A DNA stretch of 64,000 nt from Chitinophagaceae bacterium. GTDB lineage: Bacteria; Bacteroidota; Bacteroidia; Chitinophagales; Chitinophagaceae. Under the pieces are notes generated by a model. The model ran no database searches, had not been told where the DNA came from, and saw nothing but the letters and a program-made list of their open reading frames with translations. The DNA is taken from positions 1 to 64,000 of the forward strand of contig JAFMJI010000009.1 of assembly GCA_017853575.1 (NCBI GenBank), written 5' to 3'. Numbering within the stretch: the stretch's first letter is position 1; every line of letters begins with the position of its first letter. Positions 35,800 to 45,218 of this stretch are shown in pieces. The translations under genes were made by a program, and so were the position numbers.

Positions 35800-36846
35800 A
35801 TGCTTCGTTTAAATGGTTTATTTGGGTTGTTGCTGATCATCTTGGCATCAATGGGTTGTTCCCCCAAGATCGTAAGTTATTCTGGTGACAAGGCTTTTAA
35901 GAGCGAGGGCGGAACTCCAGACTATTCAAAACTTGAATATTGGGCAGCGCATCCCAATAAATGGGATCCATCTGATACGGTGCCACTTTTGCTCAGAAAT
36001 GGTGAAAAGGAGAAAGAGGTGGATGTTTTTTATCTGCATCCCACAACATATACCGGAGAAATGCCTGAAGGAAAAACAAATGCAGACATAGATGATGCTA
36101 CCCTGAATTACAAAACAGACTATTCCCCTATGTTGTATCAAGCCTCGGTTTTCAATGAAAGGGCAAGGGTGTTTGCTCCGAGGTATAGACAGGCGCATAT
36201 TAAGATGTATGGTGAGAAAGACAGCACCAAATTATTTGCTGCCTTTAACTTGGCTTATGATGATATTAAAAAAGCATTTCAATATTACTTAGAACACGAG
36301 AACAATGGAAGGCCCATTATCATTTCATCTCATAGCCAGGGTACAACCCATTCTACACGTTTGGTAAAAGAATTTTTTGATGGAAAACCATTGATGAATC
36401 AACTTGTATCTGCATACATGATTGGAATGCGGGTGAAGAAGGATGAATATAAAAATATTCAGGTTTGCAACGACAGTTCACAAACAGGATGTTTTGTTAG
36501 CTGGAGAACTTTCAGATACGATTACGAAGGAGATTGGGTAAGCAAAACAGATTCAACCATTGCAGTAGTTAACCCCATCACCTGGAAAACGAATGATGGC
36601 GTTGCAGAAAAATCGTTGCACAAAGGCGCGGTTCTTTACAATTTGAACAAGATTTATAATCACACACAAAATGCATGGGTGGAGGGAAATGCGTTGTGGA
36701 TAACACATCCAAAATTCCCGGGTTCCTTTCTCTACAGAAACAAAAACTACCATGCGGGCGACATCAACTTATTTTATGTAGATATCCGGGAGGATGTTTC
36801 AAGAAGAATCGACCACTTCAAGCAAACGCATAACCAAGGTCATTGA
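35800..36846 (+). CDS. DUF3089 lipoprotein (alpha/beta-hydrolase-like)
   Basis: A lipoprotein signal with lipobox LASMGC starts the 348-residue protein. The DUF3089 domain shows DVFYLHPTTYTG and SSHSQGTTH, a GxSxG-like nucleophile elbow of serine hydrolases. The family's substrate is unknown. ATG 35800 is chosen because the frame's upstream extension lacks coding character and would overlap the divergent oxygenase gene. Confidence 0.88.
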   Translation: MLRLNGLFGLLLIILASMGCSPKIVSYSGDKAFKSEGGTPDYSKLEYWAAHPNKWDPSDTVPLLLRNGEKEKEVDVFYLHPTTYTGEMPEGKTNADIDDATLNYKTDYSPMLYQASVFNERARVFAPRYRQAHIKMYGEKDSTKLFAAFNLAYDDIKKAFQYYLEHENNGRPIIISSHSQGTTHSTRLVKEFFDGKPLMNQLVSAYMIGMRVKKDEYKNIQVCNDSSQTGCFVSWRTFRYDYEGDWVSKTDSTIAVVNPITWKTNDGVAEKSLHKGAVLYNLNKIYNHTQNAWVEGNALWITHPKFPGSFLYRNKNYHAGDINLFYVDIREDVSRRIDHFKQTHNQGH

Positions 36847-36887
36847 TTTTTATGAGCACGGTCATGCGTGTGATTTCTCAGCACTGT

Positions 36888-36895
36888 TAAGTTTG
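36888..36895 (+). promoter_or_regulatory. Putative -7 box of the Usp gene
   Basis: TAAGTTTG fits TAnnTTTG and lies 14 bp before ATG 36910. No good -33 element is visible. Confidence 0.4.
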
Positions 36896-36909
36896 AGAAA
36901 ATTACGCTT

Positions 36910-37755
36910 ATGAAACTCGTCATTGTTCCCACCGATTTTTCTCCGTTGGCAGACAATGCCCTGAAATATGCGATGGACCTGGCTTCTGCAATGGATGGCA
37001 GCCTGATGATTTTGAATGTTTATCAACTGCCGATCAGCTTTTCTGAAGTACCGATGGTAACCATATCTGTAGAAGAATTAAAAAAAATTAGTGAAGAGAA
37101 ATTAAAAGAGACCAAACAACAGATCGAAAGGATTACTGGCGGAAAATTAAAAATATATACAGAAAGCAAATTGGGTGATGTGGCAGAAGAAGTTGATACG
37201 CTCTGTAAATCATTGAATCCATTTGCTGTTGTCATGGGCACAAGGGGTGTAACAGGAGCGGGCAGATTTTTTTTGGGAAGCAATTCGCTTTCAGTGATTG
37301 GAAAAATTAATACGCCTGTTTTCATCATCCCCCCAGGTGCAACATTTAAACCTATCAGAAAAGTAGGATTAGCAACTGATTTGAGAAATGTGGTTGATAC
37401 CATGTCCGTTTCACCCATCAAATCTCTTGTAAACATGTTCAATGCTGAGCTACATGTATTGAATGTAGATTTTGAGAAGAAACATTTTACCAGTTATACT
37501 CCGGAGGAAACCCTGAACCTGGATACGATGTTATCCGGTTTAAATCCAACGTATGATTTTATTGAGAACAAGGACATTGATGAGGGCATCAATGATTTTG
37601 CAACAAAAAATAATCTGGATCTAATCATCACGCTTCCCAAAAAACACAAATTTGTAGAAGGGTTGTTTGAAAAAAGTTTTACCAGAGAATTGATACATCA
37701 TACCAGCATTCCGCTGATGTGTATCAAAAAAGCTGTACCCGAGCCAGTTGTTTAG
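36910..37755 (+). CDS. Universal stress protein, tandem UspA domains
   Basis: Two Usp domains are visible. The first (1-145) starts [24 protein letters not shown] and ends [21 protein letters not shown], a nucleotide-binding G-2x-G-9x-G-S/T-like loop. The second (about 153-275) is more divergent and lacks a clear loop. The tandem form is common in Bacteroidota. The stop overlaps the convergent asnS stop by 4 bp. Confidence 0.9.
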   Translation: MKLVIVPTDFSPLADNALKYAMDLASAMDGSLMILNVYQLPISFSEVPMVTISVEELKKISEEKLKETKQQIERITGGKLKIYTESKLGDVAEEVDTLCKSLNPFAVVMGTRGVTGAGRFFLGSNSLSVIGKINTPVFIIPPGATFKPIRKVGLATDLRNVVDTMSVSPIKSLVNMFNAELHVLNVDFEKKHFTSYTPEETLNLDTMLSGLNPTYDFIENKDIDEGINDFATKNNLDLIITLPKKHKFVEGLFEKSFTRELIHHTSIPLMCIKKAVPEPVV

Positions 37756-39188
37756 AACTCAGCACTCTTGGGTGTTCTAGGGAATGCAATTACATCCCTG
37801 ATATTGGTCATACCGGTTACAAACAATACCATTCGCTCAAAACCCAGTCCGAATCCGGCATGTGGAACGGTACCAAATCTTCTTGTATCGAGATACCACC
37901 AGAGTTCCTCCTCTGAAATATGCATCTCTTTCATGCGTTGAGTAAGTTTATCAAGACGTTCTTCTCTTTGTGATCCTCCAACAATTTCACCAATACCGGG
38001 TGCAAGAATATCCATTGCGGCAACTGTTTTTCCATCGTCGTTCTGACGCATGTAAAAGGCTTTGATGTCTTTCGGATAATTGGTTACAATTACAGGTTTT
38101 TTAAAATGCTTTTCAACTAGATATCTTTCATGTTCACTTTGCATATCTATTCCCCACTTCACTTCATACTGGAATTTTTTCTTTTTGTATGCAGGTGAAT
38201 CCAATAAAATATCTATTGCTTGAGTATAAGTGATGCGCTCGAAATCATTGTCCAATACAAACCTCAACTTGTCGATCAGTCCCATTGGACTTCTCTTGTC
38301 AGCAGGAAGTTGTTTTTCTTCTTCTGCAAGACGCTGATCAAGAAATTGCAAATCATCCATGTTATTATCCATTGCAAACTGGATGATGTATTTGATGAAC
38401 GACTCGGCAAGATTCATGTTGTCTTCCAAATCATGAAAAGCCATTTCAGGTTCAATCATCCAAAACTCAGCAAGGTGTCTGGTGGTGTTGGAATTCTCTG
38501 CGCGAAACGTCGGACCAAAAGTGTAAATCTCACCAAATGCAGTAGCACCAAGCTCTCCCTCTAATTGTCCACTTACTGTTAGGTTTGTGCTTCTTCCAAA
38601 GAAATCTTCTTTGAAATCAATTTCACCCTTCTCGTTTCTAGGTGGATTATCAAATGGAAGTGTTGTAACCCTGAACATTTCACCTGCTCCTTCTGCATCA
38701 CTTGCTGTTACGATGGGTGTATGTAAGTAAAGAAATCCTCTTTCATGATAAAACTTGTGAACGGCAAAGGCCAAAGAGTGTCTTACACGAAAAACTGCAC
38801 CAAACGTATTTGTTCTGAATCTTAAATGTGCTATTTCTCTTAGGAACTCAAGGCTGTGTTTTTTGGGTTGAAGTGGATATGCGGAAGCATCTGAGTCACC
38901 CAAGACTTCAAGTTCAGTAGCTATCAATTCAACTGCCTGGCCTTTCCCTTGAGAAGCAACCAAGTCTCCAGTAATTTTTAAGGCTGCACTGGTGGTAATT
39001 CTTTTCAAGGTGTTCTCATCAAATTTTCCCAATTCCAATACTACCTGTAGGTTCAAATTGGTGGAACCGTCGTTCAAAGCAATGAATTGATTGTTCCTGA
39101 GTGTTCTTACCCATCCCATTACCACAACCCCCTTTTGTCCGGGAGATTGCAGCAGTATTTCCTTTATTTTGATCCTTTTGTTGAACAT
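37752..39188 (-). CDS. asnS: Asparagine--tRNA ligase
   Basis: An OB-fold anticodon domain ([15 protein letters not shown]) precedes the class II core with [22 protein letters not shown] (motif 2) and [29 protein letters not shown] (motif 3), characteristic of AsnRS rather than AspRS. ATG 39188 is preferred; the frame runs 24 codons further upstream without family similarity. A TACCTTCG box, one mismatch from the -7 consensus, lies at 39207-39214. Confidence 0.95.
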   Translation of the reverse strand: MFNKRIKIKEILLQSPGQKGVVVMGWVRTLRNNQFIALNDGSTNLNLQVVLELGKFDENTLKRITTSAALKITGDLVASQGKGQAVELIATELEVLGDSDASAYPLQPKKHSLEFLREIAHLRFRTNTFGAVFRVRHSLAFAVHKFYHERGFLYLHTPIVTASDAEGAGEMFRVTTLPFDNPPRNEKGEIDFKEDFFGRSTNLTVSGQLEGELGATAFGEIYTFGPTFRAENSNTTRHLAEFWMIEPEMAFHDLEDNMNLAESFIKYIIQFAMDNNMDDLQFLDQRLAEEEKQLPADKRSPMGLIDKLRFVLDNDFERITYTQAIDILLDSPAYKKKKFQYEVKWGIDMQSEHERYLVEKHFKKPVIVTNYPKDIKAFYMRQNDDGKTVAAMDILAPGIGEIVGGSQREERLDKLTQRMKEMHISEEELWWYLDTRRFGTVPHAGFGLGFERMVLFVTGMTNIRDVIAFPRTPKSAEF

Positions 39189-39377
39189 ATACCAATTTTT
39201 CGCTTGCGAAGGTACTAAATGACGGGGCCTGGCTGAGCTAAATTTTTTTTGGGTTTCCAAAAAAACCGTAACATTGCAGTCTCAAAGAGGCCATTTAATT
39301 CGTTAACCTCTTTATTTCCACTATAATTTTTATCCCTCGCATATTAAACCCTCCGGGTCTATCATCAAATAAAACAT

Positions 39378-40934
39378 ATGTACGACATTTTACAGCTGAA
39401 TGACATGCTTGTTCCAGAATTATTGGACATTGCTGAACAACTCAAGATTACAGGTGCAAAAAAGCTTGAAAAACAAGAGCTTATTTACAAAATCCTCGAT
39501 AAACAGGCCGTCTTAAATAGTGCGGTGAAAGGTGCCGAGTCTAAAGAAGATAAAACAGGAAAAAAGAAGAGAATTGTCAAAACAAGCACAGGAAACTCTA
39601 CCGAAGAGGCCATCGTTGAAAATGATCCTGAATCTGGTGTAGAGAAAAAGCCTGCAAAACGCGGCAGACCAACCATTCAAAAAGATACACAACCCGAGGG
39701 TCAGGAAGAAGTGAAATCAGAATCCTCAGAGCCTGCAGCACAGGAGGGTCAAACCGGTGAAGACAATAGCGCATCTAAACAACTGTTCATTAAAAAAGAA
39801 CCTGCATTTACCGTAGAATTTGATGGAGCGATACAGGGTGAAGGGGTATTGGAAATGATGCCTGATGGTTATGGATTTTTGAGAAGCAGTGACTACAACT
39901 ACTTGTCATCTCCAGATGATGTATATGTATCTCCTTCACAAATAAAACTATTTGGAATTAAAACAGGTGATACAATCACCGGCAGTATTCGTCCTCCAAA
40001 AGAAGGCGAAAAATATTTTGCTCTGCTGAAGGTGGATACTGTAAACGGAAGACTTCCTGAAGAAGTAAGAGACCGTGTTCCTTTTGATTATCTCACGCCG
40101 TTGTTCCCATTTGAAAAATTCAACCTCTATACAAAGCAGGATAATTATTCAACCAGGATGATGGACCTGTTCACACCATTGGGTAAAGGACAGAGGGGGT
40201 TGATTGTTGCACAACCAAAAGTGGGTAAGACAATGTTGTTGAAAGAGGTTGCAAATGCAATTTCAACAAATCACCCCGAGTGTTATCTCATGGTGGTGTT
40301 GATTGATGAGCGTCCTGAAGAGGTTACAGATATGGAGAGAAGCGTAAAGGCAGAAGTACTTGCTTCAACATTTGATGAACCTGCAGAGAAACACGTAAAA
40401 GTATCTACCATCGCTTTGCAAAAAGCAAAAAGATTGGTTGAATGCGGACACGATGTTGTTATTCTATTAGACTCGATTACTCGTTTAGCACGTGCACACA
40501 ATACAGTTGCTCCATCATCCGGAAAAGTATTATCAGGTGGTGTGGAAGCAAATGCAATGCAGAAACCAAAACAGTTTTTTGGTGCAGCAAGAAAAATTGA
40601 AAACGGTGGTTCATTGACCATTCTTGCAACAGCATTGATTGATACTGGAAGTAAAATGGATGAGGTAATCTTTGAAGAATTCAAGGGTACTGGTAATATG
40701 GAATTGGCATTGGATAGAAGATTGGCGAACAAACGCGTATTCCCTGCGATTGACCTCACTGCTTCATCAACTAGAAGAGAAGATTTGTTGTTGGATAAAG
40801 ATGTATTGCAACGCATGTGGATCATTAGAAATCATATTGCTGACATGAACAGTGAAGAAGCCATGTCTTTGTTGTTGAAACAAATGAAAGGAACAAAAGA
40901 CAACTACGAGTTCCTTACCAGCATGAACAAATGA
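39378..40934 (+). CDS. rho: Transcription termination factor Rho
   Basis: The 518-residue protein has an N-terminal Rho_N domain, then a charged insert (about 45-135) with an AT-hook-like KRGRPTIQK, an RNA-binding cold-shock-like domain ([22 protein letters not shown]) and the ATPase with Walker A PKVGKT (280-285). Such inserts are usual in Bacteroidota Rho. The 189-bp divergent gap with asnS shows no clear promoter toward rho. Given the lack of terminator space at convergent junctions, Rho may be important here. Confidence 0.96.
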   Translation: MYDILQLNDMLVPELLDIAEQLKITGAKKLEKQELIYKILDKQAVLNSAVKGAESKEDKTGKKKRIVKTSTGNSTEEAIVENDPESGVEKKPAKRGRPTIQKDTQPEGQEEVKSESSEPAAQEGQTGEDNSASKQLFIKKEPAFTVEFDGAIQGEGVLEMMPDGYGFLRSSDYNYLSSPDDVYVSPSQIKLFGIKTGDTITGSIRPPKEGEKYFALLKVDTVNGRLPEEVRDRVPFDYLTPLFPFEKFNLYTKQDNYSTRMMDLFTPLGKGQRGLIVAQPKVGKTMLLKEVANAISTNHPECYLMVVLIDERPEEVTDMERSVKAEVLASTFDEPAEKHVKVSTIALQKAKRLVECGHDVVILLDSITRLARAHNTVAPSSGKVLSGGVEANAMQKPKQFFGAARKIENGGSLTILATALIDTGSKMDEVIFEEFKGTGNMELALDRRLANKRVFPAIDLTASSTRREDLLLDKDVLQRMWIIRNHIADMNSEEAMSLLLKQMKGTKDNYEFLTSMNK

Positions 40935-40947
40935 TGATTGGTTTTAT

Positions 40948-41991
40948 ATGGGGGTAGAGAAAATTTCTGTTGAGACATTTGTTGCCCATGCAAAAAAATT
41001 TCCTATAATTGATGTACGCAGCGAAGCGGAGTTTGAGCATGCGCGCATTCCTGGTGCATGGAATCTTCCACTTTTTAATAATGAAGAAAGAAAGATTGTT
41101 GGTACAATCTATAAGCAAACCTCCAGAGAAGATGCAATAAAAAAAGGACTGGAATTTTTCGGTCCAAAGATGAGAGAAATGATTCTATTTGTCGAAGACA
41201 AGTTGAAAGATTTCAATCCATCAAATAAAACAATCCTGGTTCATTGTTGGAGAGGTGGCATGCGCAGCGCAGGTGTGGCGTGGCTTTTAGACCTCTATGG
41301 ATTTAAAGTGTATACCCTCGTGGGTGGATACAAAGCATATAGAAACTGGGTATTGAAAACACTTGATTCAAAACCTAAGTTAAAAATTCTTGGAGGATAT
41401 ACGGGTTCTGGTAAGACGGTTGTATTGGAAGAATTGAAAAAAATGAACCAAGTCGTTATTGATTTGGAGGGTTTGGCGGGGCACCGCGGGTCCGCATTCG
41501 GAAACATAGGACTTCCAAAACAGCCCTCACAAGAAATGTTTGAAAATAAACTTGCTGTTGAGCTTGGTGGAGCAAACACAAACAATAATGGTGATTCAAT
41601 TTGGTTGGAGGATGAAAGTCAAAGAATAGGAACAGTAAATATTCCTCAATCATTTTGGCTGCACATGAGAAATAGCGATATACACTTTATTGAAATTCCA
41701 TTTGAAAACAGATTGGAGTATTTGGTGGAAACCTATGGAAAATTGGAGATGGGTGAATTAAAAGCAGCAACCGAGAGAATTCAAAAAAAACTTGGTGGGC
41801 TTGAAACCAAGACTGCGCTTGCGTTTTTGGACGAAAACAATATTCATGGTGCGTTTTCTATTCTATTGAAATATTATGACAAACTATATAGCAAGGGGCT
41901 TGAAAACAGGAATGACCCTAAGCCTTTGTTGAAAATTTATCCATCCAACAAAGTTGATGCATACGTAAATGCTGCATTATTAATCAATTAA
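40948..41991 (+). CDS. mnmH: tRNA 2-selenouridine synthase MnmH (SelU)
   Basis: A rhodanese domain with catalytic Cys100 (LVHCWRGGMRS) is followed by a P-loop domain (GGYTGSGKT, 149-157), the fixed architecture of MnmH. It replaces sulfur by selenium in 2-thiouridine at the tRNA wobble position through a geranylated intermediate. selD follows after 1 bp, supplying selenophosphate. It begins 13 bp after rho. Confidence 0.94.
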   Translation: MGVEKISVETFVAHAKKFPIIDVRSEAEFEHARIPGAWNLPLFNNEERKIVGTIYKQTSREDAIKKGLEFFGPKMREMILFVEDKLKDFNPSNKTILVHCWRGGMRSAGVAWLLDLYGFKVYTLVGGYKAYRNWVLKTLDSKPKLKILGGYTGSGKTVVLEELKKMNQVVIDLEGLAGHRGSAFGNIGLPKQPSQEMFENKLAVELGGANTNNNGDSIWLEDESQRIGTVNIPQSFWLHMRNSDIHFIEIPFENRLEYLVETYGKLEMGELKAATERIQKKLGGLETKTALAFLDENNIHGAFSILLKYYDKLYSKGLENRNDPKPLLKIYPSNKVDAYVNAALLIN

Positions 41992-41992
41992 T

Positions 41993-43045
41993 ATGGAAGA
42001 CATTAAACTCACGCAATATTCCCATGGTGCTGGATGTGGTTGTAAAATCTCACCAAAGATTTTGGATGAAATTTTACACACAAGCTTCAGCATGCCAGAC
42101 AATGACAGATTGATTGTTGGAAATCACAGCAAGGACGATGCTGCCGTGTATGATTTAAAAAATGGAACCGCACTCATTTCAACGACAGATTTTTTTATGC
42201 CCATCGTTGATGATCCATACAATTTTGGAAGAATTGCATCTGCAAATGCAATCAGCGATGTCTATGCAATGGGGGGTAATCCAATATTGGCAATAGCCAT
42301 TCTGGGTTGGCCTATCAATGTTATTCCGCCAAAAGTGGCAACACACGTAATTGAAGGAAGCAAAAGCATTTGTATGGAAGCGGGTATTCCATTAGCGGGT
42401 GGACACAGCATTGATTCACCCGAACCGATTTTTGGATTGGCGGTGAATGGGTTGGTTGATATAAAAAATCTCAAACAAAACAATACAGCTAAAAAGGGTG
42501 ACTTGTTATTACTTACAAAAGCAATAGGTGTCGGTGTGCTTACAACTGCTGAGAAAAAAGGAATATTGAAAGAAGAACATAGAATGCTTGCCGCCAACCA
42601 AATGATGAAACTAAACAAAGTGGGTGCGATGCTCTCAAAAATTGATGGCGTTCATGCAATGACGGATGTTACAGGGTTTGGCTTGCTTGGGCATTTGATT
42701 GAAATGGCAGAGGGCTGTGGACTTTCAGCTACAGTTGATTTTTCTCGTGTGCCGTTGATCAGCGAAGACCTTGTTGAATATGTGCGCCTGGGTTCGGTTC
42801 CTGGAGGTACAAACAGAAACTGGGACAGCTACGGGCACAAGGTTTCCATAGAAAAAAGCGAAGACGCTTCATTGTATAAAAATATTCTTGCAGATCCACA
42901 AACAAGTGGGGGGTTGTTGATTTCGGTCGACAAAAACAGCTATGAAGGGGTGTTGGGTATTTTAAAAGAAGCGGGGTTGGAAAGCTTTTCAACTCCTATT
43001 GGGGAAATCACTGAAAAAAAATCGTTTGCTGTTTCTGTAGTATAA
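41993..43045 (+). CDS. selD: Selenide, water dikinase (selenophosphate synthase)
   Basis: The N-terminal motif GAGCGCKI places Cys15 and Lys18 at the positions of catalytic Cys17 and Lys20 in E. coli SelD; it is the Cys, not selenocysteine, form. The AIRS-type ATP-binding pattern (DDAAVYDL, GGHSIDSPEPIFGLAVNG, DVTGFGLLGHL, DPQTSGGLL) is intact. With mnmH it points to selenium use for tRNA modification. Confidence 0.95.
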   Translation: MEDIKLTQYSHGAGCGCKISPKILDEILHTSFSMPDNDRLIVGNHSKDDAAVYDLKNGTALISTTDFFMPIVDDPYNFGRIASANAISDVYAMGGNPILAIAILGWPINVIPPKVATHVIEGSKSICMEAGIPLAGGHSIDSPEPIFGLAVNGLVDIKNLKQNNTAKKGDLLLLTKAIGVGVLTTAEKKGILKEEHRMLAANQMMKLNKVGAMLSKIDGVHAMTDVTGFGLLGHLIEMAEGCGLSATVDFSRVPLISEDLVEYVRLGSVPGGTNRNWDSYGHKVSIEKSEDASLYKNILADPQTSGGLLISVDKNSYEGVLGILKEAGLESFSTPIGEITEKKSFAVSVV

Positions 43046-43480
43046 TCAGCGCTGAAGGTTGTCGCGAGATTTTATTTTTTCGTGCGGAACCTCTGTTACC
43101 ATCTGTACGCCAGGAATTGATCTAAGCCTTTGTTGTAAATCGTTGAAATCTTCAATGTCATTGTAGGGATCTCTTATCAACCATATAAAATCAAGGTGCT
43201 GGAGCTCTGGAAGTAAAAACTCTCCCTCGTGTTTGTTGCTGTATAAAAAATGTTCCTTTGATGTTAGTGAGTGGATAAATTCATAAACGGTGAAAGAATA
43301 AGACCGCTTGTTCTTTTCCATTCCAATTTGCAGATCGGCCGAAGTTGCAAATGGAATGTTTAGCGTTTTTTCTACGTGCCAACAGAATTGGTAGTTTTTT
43401 AAAGGACAGGCAATTCCAAGGATTTTTGTATCCTCGAAAAAGTCATCCGACATTCTTTCTTCATCTAGTTTTAGTTTCAT
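43046..43480 (-). CDS. IPExxxVDY-family-like small protein
   Basis: The 144-residue protein resembles a Bacteroidota-specific family by ILGIACPLKNYQFCWHVEKTLNIPF, a short Tyr-Phe-rich middle and a late LLPELQHLDFIWLIR, corresponding to the family's IPE...VDY signature with substitutions. No function is known. It overlaps the upstream M28-PDZ gene by 4 bp and abuts selD's stop. Confidence 0.7.
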   Translation of the reverse strand: MKLKLDEERMSDDFFEDTKILGIACPLKNYQFCWHVEKTLNIPFATSADLQIGMEKNKRSYSFTVYEFIHSLTSKEHFLYSNKHEGEFLLPELQHLDFIWLIRDPYNDIEDFNDLQQRLRSIPGVQMVTEVPHEKIKSRDNLQR

Positions 43481-45126
43481 TGAAACAGAATTTCAAAAGA
43501 AATTTCTTTGTCGCCTCTCAAAACCACTGCCGTTGTTTTCTCTCCCTTTTTAAACTTTGACAATGCTTGCATATAAGATTCAACAGATGGGGTTTTGTGT
43601 TCGCCGAGTTGTTTTACGATATCGCCTGCAAGGATACCTGCTTTTTTTGCAGGACGGTTATCTGAAACACCGTCAACCCTCACGCCGTTTCCGGAGAAAG
43701 AATAATCTGGCATGATGCCCATTGAAACCGTAAAACGAGCTGAGGTGGTGGTTTGTGTTTCTCTTGTTTTTGTAAATGCAATTTTTTGTGTTGGGTTATC
43801 CTGTTCAATCATGTGTTGTATAAACCTTACAACCTTAACCATGCCACTATAATTTATTTTTTCTGCATCGTCAGATGGTTTGTGGTAATCTGTGTGCAAT
43901 CCGGTGAAGAAAAAAAGCACCGGTATGTCTTTCCTGTAAAAAGAAGTGTGGTCGCTGGGGCCCGTTCCACTTGAATCGTATTTAAGGGTGAGTCCCTTTT
44001 CCTTAACAGCATCAATCATTTCTTTCCACGATGGCGATGTTCCATATCCACCGAGCGCCATTGTTTTTGAGCTGTCGTTTAGTCTTCCCACCATATCCAT
44101 GTTGATCATATAATTAACACTGTTCAATGAGATGGTTGGATTTTCTACAAAGTATTTAGAACCGTTTAATCCCAATTCTTCAGCAGAAAAAGCAATAAGG
44201 AGATAGTTGTATTTTTTTTGTTTTGATTTCTTTAAAATACCTGAGAGCTCTACAAGAGAAGACGAACCACTTGCATTATCATCTGCGCCGTTGTGAATAG
44301 CTGGTGCTCCATTTCTGATCATCGAGTTTCCGTCTTCGCCATAGCCCAGGTGGTCTAGGTGTGCTCCAATAACAACCGTGAGTGCTGCACCGTTGTCGAC
44401 AAACCCAACAACGTTTCTTGCGTTGCGAATTTTTGGCGCCAGCAAAATGTTTGCTTCAACTTGATATGTGTTAGAAAGATCGTTTAAATATTTTTCTCGT
44501 CCTGCCTTTGTTATAAACACTGATGGGATGGGGGTTTGCTCAGACCTGTCTTTTCCATTAAATTTTATAATGTCGTTTCCTGCGCTGTTGAAGAAGAATA
44601 CCGCGCTTGCGTTTTTGTACTTTGCGTTTTTTATTTTTTCAGACAAGAGGTTGTTGATATCGAAGTGGGGGTTTTCTTTGTTTTCTTTGTTTTCTTCCAT
44701 TGCATCAGCAAGGTCGATAAACCATGGTTGTCCGGATTCATTGATAGATGGTGAAACCTCTCCCTTTGTTTTTCCATTGCATGAATTTGAGAGGATTTCA
44801 TAGTCTTCGACCGCCTTGAGTGTTTTGTTATTGATTACAATGTTTGTTGTTGGTTCTATTTGTCTTCCATCGTTGATGGTGAAGGGTTGATAAAACCCGC
44901 TTGTTCCTTTTGGAGAAAGCCCGTTGTGTTTAAATTGGTCGGCGATATATGCTGATGCAAGTGCTTCGCCAGGATCTCCAGCCCTTCTTCCTTCCAATTG
45001 GTCAGAGGCTAAATAGAACGTGTGTTTTTGGAGGGCGGTTAAAAGTTTTTTATCGGCTTTGTTGATTTTTTGTGCTGTGGCAAATGAAGAAATTAGTATT
45101 AACCCAAATAGAATCCTGAACATCAT
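43477..45126 (-). CDS. Exported M28 peptidase with PA-like insert and PDZ domain
   Basis: After a signal peptide (MMFRILFGLILISSFATAQ) come a protease-associated-like region, the M28 zinc motifs (VVIGAHLDHLGYG, GADDNASGSSSLVEL, FSAEELGLNGSKYFVE, MINMDMVGRL, PSDHTSFYRKDIPVLFFFTG, and DYHKPSDD) and a C-terminal PDZ domain (NGVRVDGVSDNRPAKKAGILAGDIV). It should be an envelope aminopeptidase. ATG 45126 is chosen; the frame's upstream extension has no signal-peptide logic. The downstream partner overlaps by 4 bp. Confidence 0.92.
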   Translation of the reverse strand: MMFRILFGLILISSFATAQKINKADKKLLTALQKHTFYLASDQLEGRRAGDPGEALASAYIADQFKHNGLSPKGTSGFYQPFTINDGRQIEPTTNIVINNKTLKAVEDYEILSNSCNGKTKGEVSPSINESGQPWFIDLADAMEENKENKENPHFDINNLLSEKIKNAKYKNASAVFFFNSAGNDIIKFNGKDRSEQTPIPSVFITKAGREKYLNDLSNTYQVEANILLAPKIRNARNVVGFVDNGAALTVVIGAHLDHLGYGEDGNSMIRNGAPAIHNGADDNASGSSSLVELSGILKKSKQKKYNYLLIAFSAEELGLNGSKYFVENPTISLNSVNYMINMDMVGRLNDSSKTMALGGYGTSPSWKEMIDAVKEKGLTLKYDSSGTGPSDHTSFYRKDIPVLFFFTGLHTDYHKPSDDAEKINYSGMVKVVRFIQHMIEQDNPTQKIAFTKTRETQTTTSARFTVSMGIMPDYSFSGNGVRVDGVSDNRPAKKAGILAGDIVKQLGEHKTPSVESYMQALSKFKKGEKTTAVVLRGDKEISFEILFQ

Positions 45127-45218
45127 CTCAAATTTTTGTAAAGTTACTACAATCACCCTTTTTACCGCTTTCGTAAGGAGCACCCTGGATTTCGCGGTAC
45201 ATTTGTGTTTTACACAGA

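Noticed and set aside
41993-43045. selD as a selenoprotein
   Set aside because: The catalytic position is an ordinary Cys codon and the frame has no in-frame TGA.
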